DNA of 14,744 nucleotides, taken from the NCBI GenBank assembly GCA_030835065.1, contig JAUQWR010000745.1:1-14744 (forward strand), in the 5' to 3' direction. Of the stretch, positions 14,565 to 14,744 are shown in pieces. The stretch is from Candidatus Kapaibacterium sp. Its GTDB lineage: Bacteria > Bacteroidota > Ignavibacteria > Kapaibacteriales > UBA2268. Positions within the stretch are counted from its first letter, which is position 1. Each line of letters opens with the position of its first letter. The notes beneath the pieces were generated by a model, which was given only the letters and a program-made list of their open reading frames with translations, was not told the origin of the DNA and did not search any database. The position numbers and the translations under genes were made by a program.

Positions 14565-14744
14565 CTATTTCAACTTCAATAGATGAGATCGGCAATCCCG
14601 ACAATCAGAGGAGCCCAATCCTTCGATCCATACTTTATATCTCTCTGATTTCAATAAACTTTGATTCAATTTGCATTCTTGCTTTATTTCTGAAAAATAC
14701 ATTTCTATACTTTTTACTTCACAATCAATATCACTAAGTATATA
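14565..14744 (-). CDS. C-terminal 59 residues of an unidentified protein (start beyond window edge)
   Basis: On the minus strand the frame is open from the right edge to a TAG at 14565-14567, giving 59 residues without a stop. The peptide is charged and hydrophilic with several cysteines (Asp-Cys near the edge, Glu-Cys in the middle, and CRDC shortly before the end). It finishes with SHLLKLK. There is no recognisable domain. An open frame of this length in such AT-rich DNA is unlikely but not impossible by chance. Its position, ending exactly at the pckA terminator hairpin in a convergent arrangement, is what a real gene end would look like. The closing CxxC pair could bind a metal or be redox-active, but that is a guess. 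Confidence 0.45.
   Translation of the reverse strand, partial: YILSDIDCEVKSIEMYFSEIKQECKLNQSLLKSERYKVWIEGLGSSDCRDCRSHLLKLK

Overview
The window is AT-rich, gene-dense bacterial chromosome from a Gram-negative organism, most likely of the Bacteroidota / Ignavibacteriota / Chlorobiota group. Pointers are the weak or absent Shine-Dalgarno sites at many genes, a TAnnTTTG-type -7 box in front of the flippase gene, an SprA-related HEAAH protein, an ATP-dependent PEP carboxykinase, and an anti-sigma/beta-barrel fusion of a kind described in Bacteroides. The lineage is an inference; no rRNA or tRNA gene is present.

Layout. Positions 1-2723 (minus): SprA-related HEAAH protein, then cysS, then a PilM-like gene cut by the left edge. 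Positions 2911-4902 (minus): an ECF sigma factor locus followed by an anti-sigma factor fused to an outer-membrane beta-barrel, ending at a strong intrinsic terminator. The sigma gene is split by one in-frame TAA between sigma region 2 and sigma region 4. Positions 5063-7641 (plus): a polysaccharide-type flippase overlapping by 4 bp a REC-histidine kinase hybrid. Positions 7643-8737 (minus): an MscS channel, convergent with the kinase with 1 bp between the stop codons. Positions 8813-9580 (plus): a short-chain dehydrogenase. Positions 9685-12792 (plus): a tight five-gene run of a four-TM protein, a 97-aa unknown, a gamma-carbonic-anhydrase-like hexapeptide protein, a membrane-anchored ComEA-type HhH protein and HemW. 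Positions 12905-14512 (plus): pckA with its own terminator. Positions 14565-14744: the 3' end of an unidentified minus-strand reading frame.

The region most worth attention is 2981-4902. The second gene has a cytoplasmic anti-sigma domain, one inner-membrane helix, a long Asn/Ser-rich linker and a C-terminal beta-barrel, so one chain could connect both membranes. This matches the architecture reported in Bacteroides as dual membrane-spanning anti-sigma factors (Dma). Upstream of its sigma gene lies an ECF-type promoter candidate (TGTAAC-N16-CGTT), suggesting autoregulation. The in-frame stop in the sigma gene is either decay, a sequence error, or a real split or readthrough. The remaining genes are mostly housekeeping (tRNA charging, gluconeogenesis, haem handling) or ordinary membrane and signalling genes.

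No CRISPR array, insertion sequence, tRNA or rRNA gene was seen. No gene-free stretch exceeds 300 bases; the longest, 2724-2980, holds only the terminator at 2911-2947 and plain AT-rich sequence.
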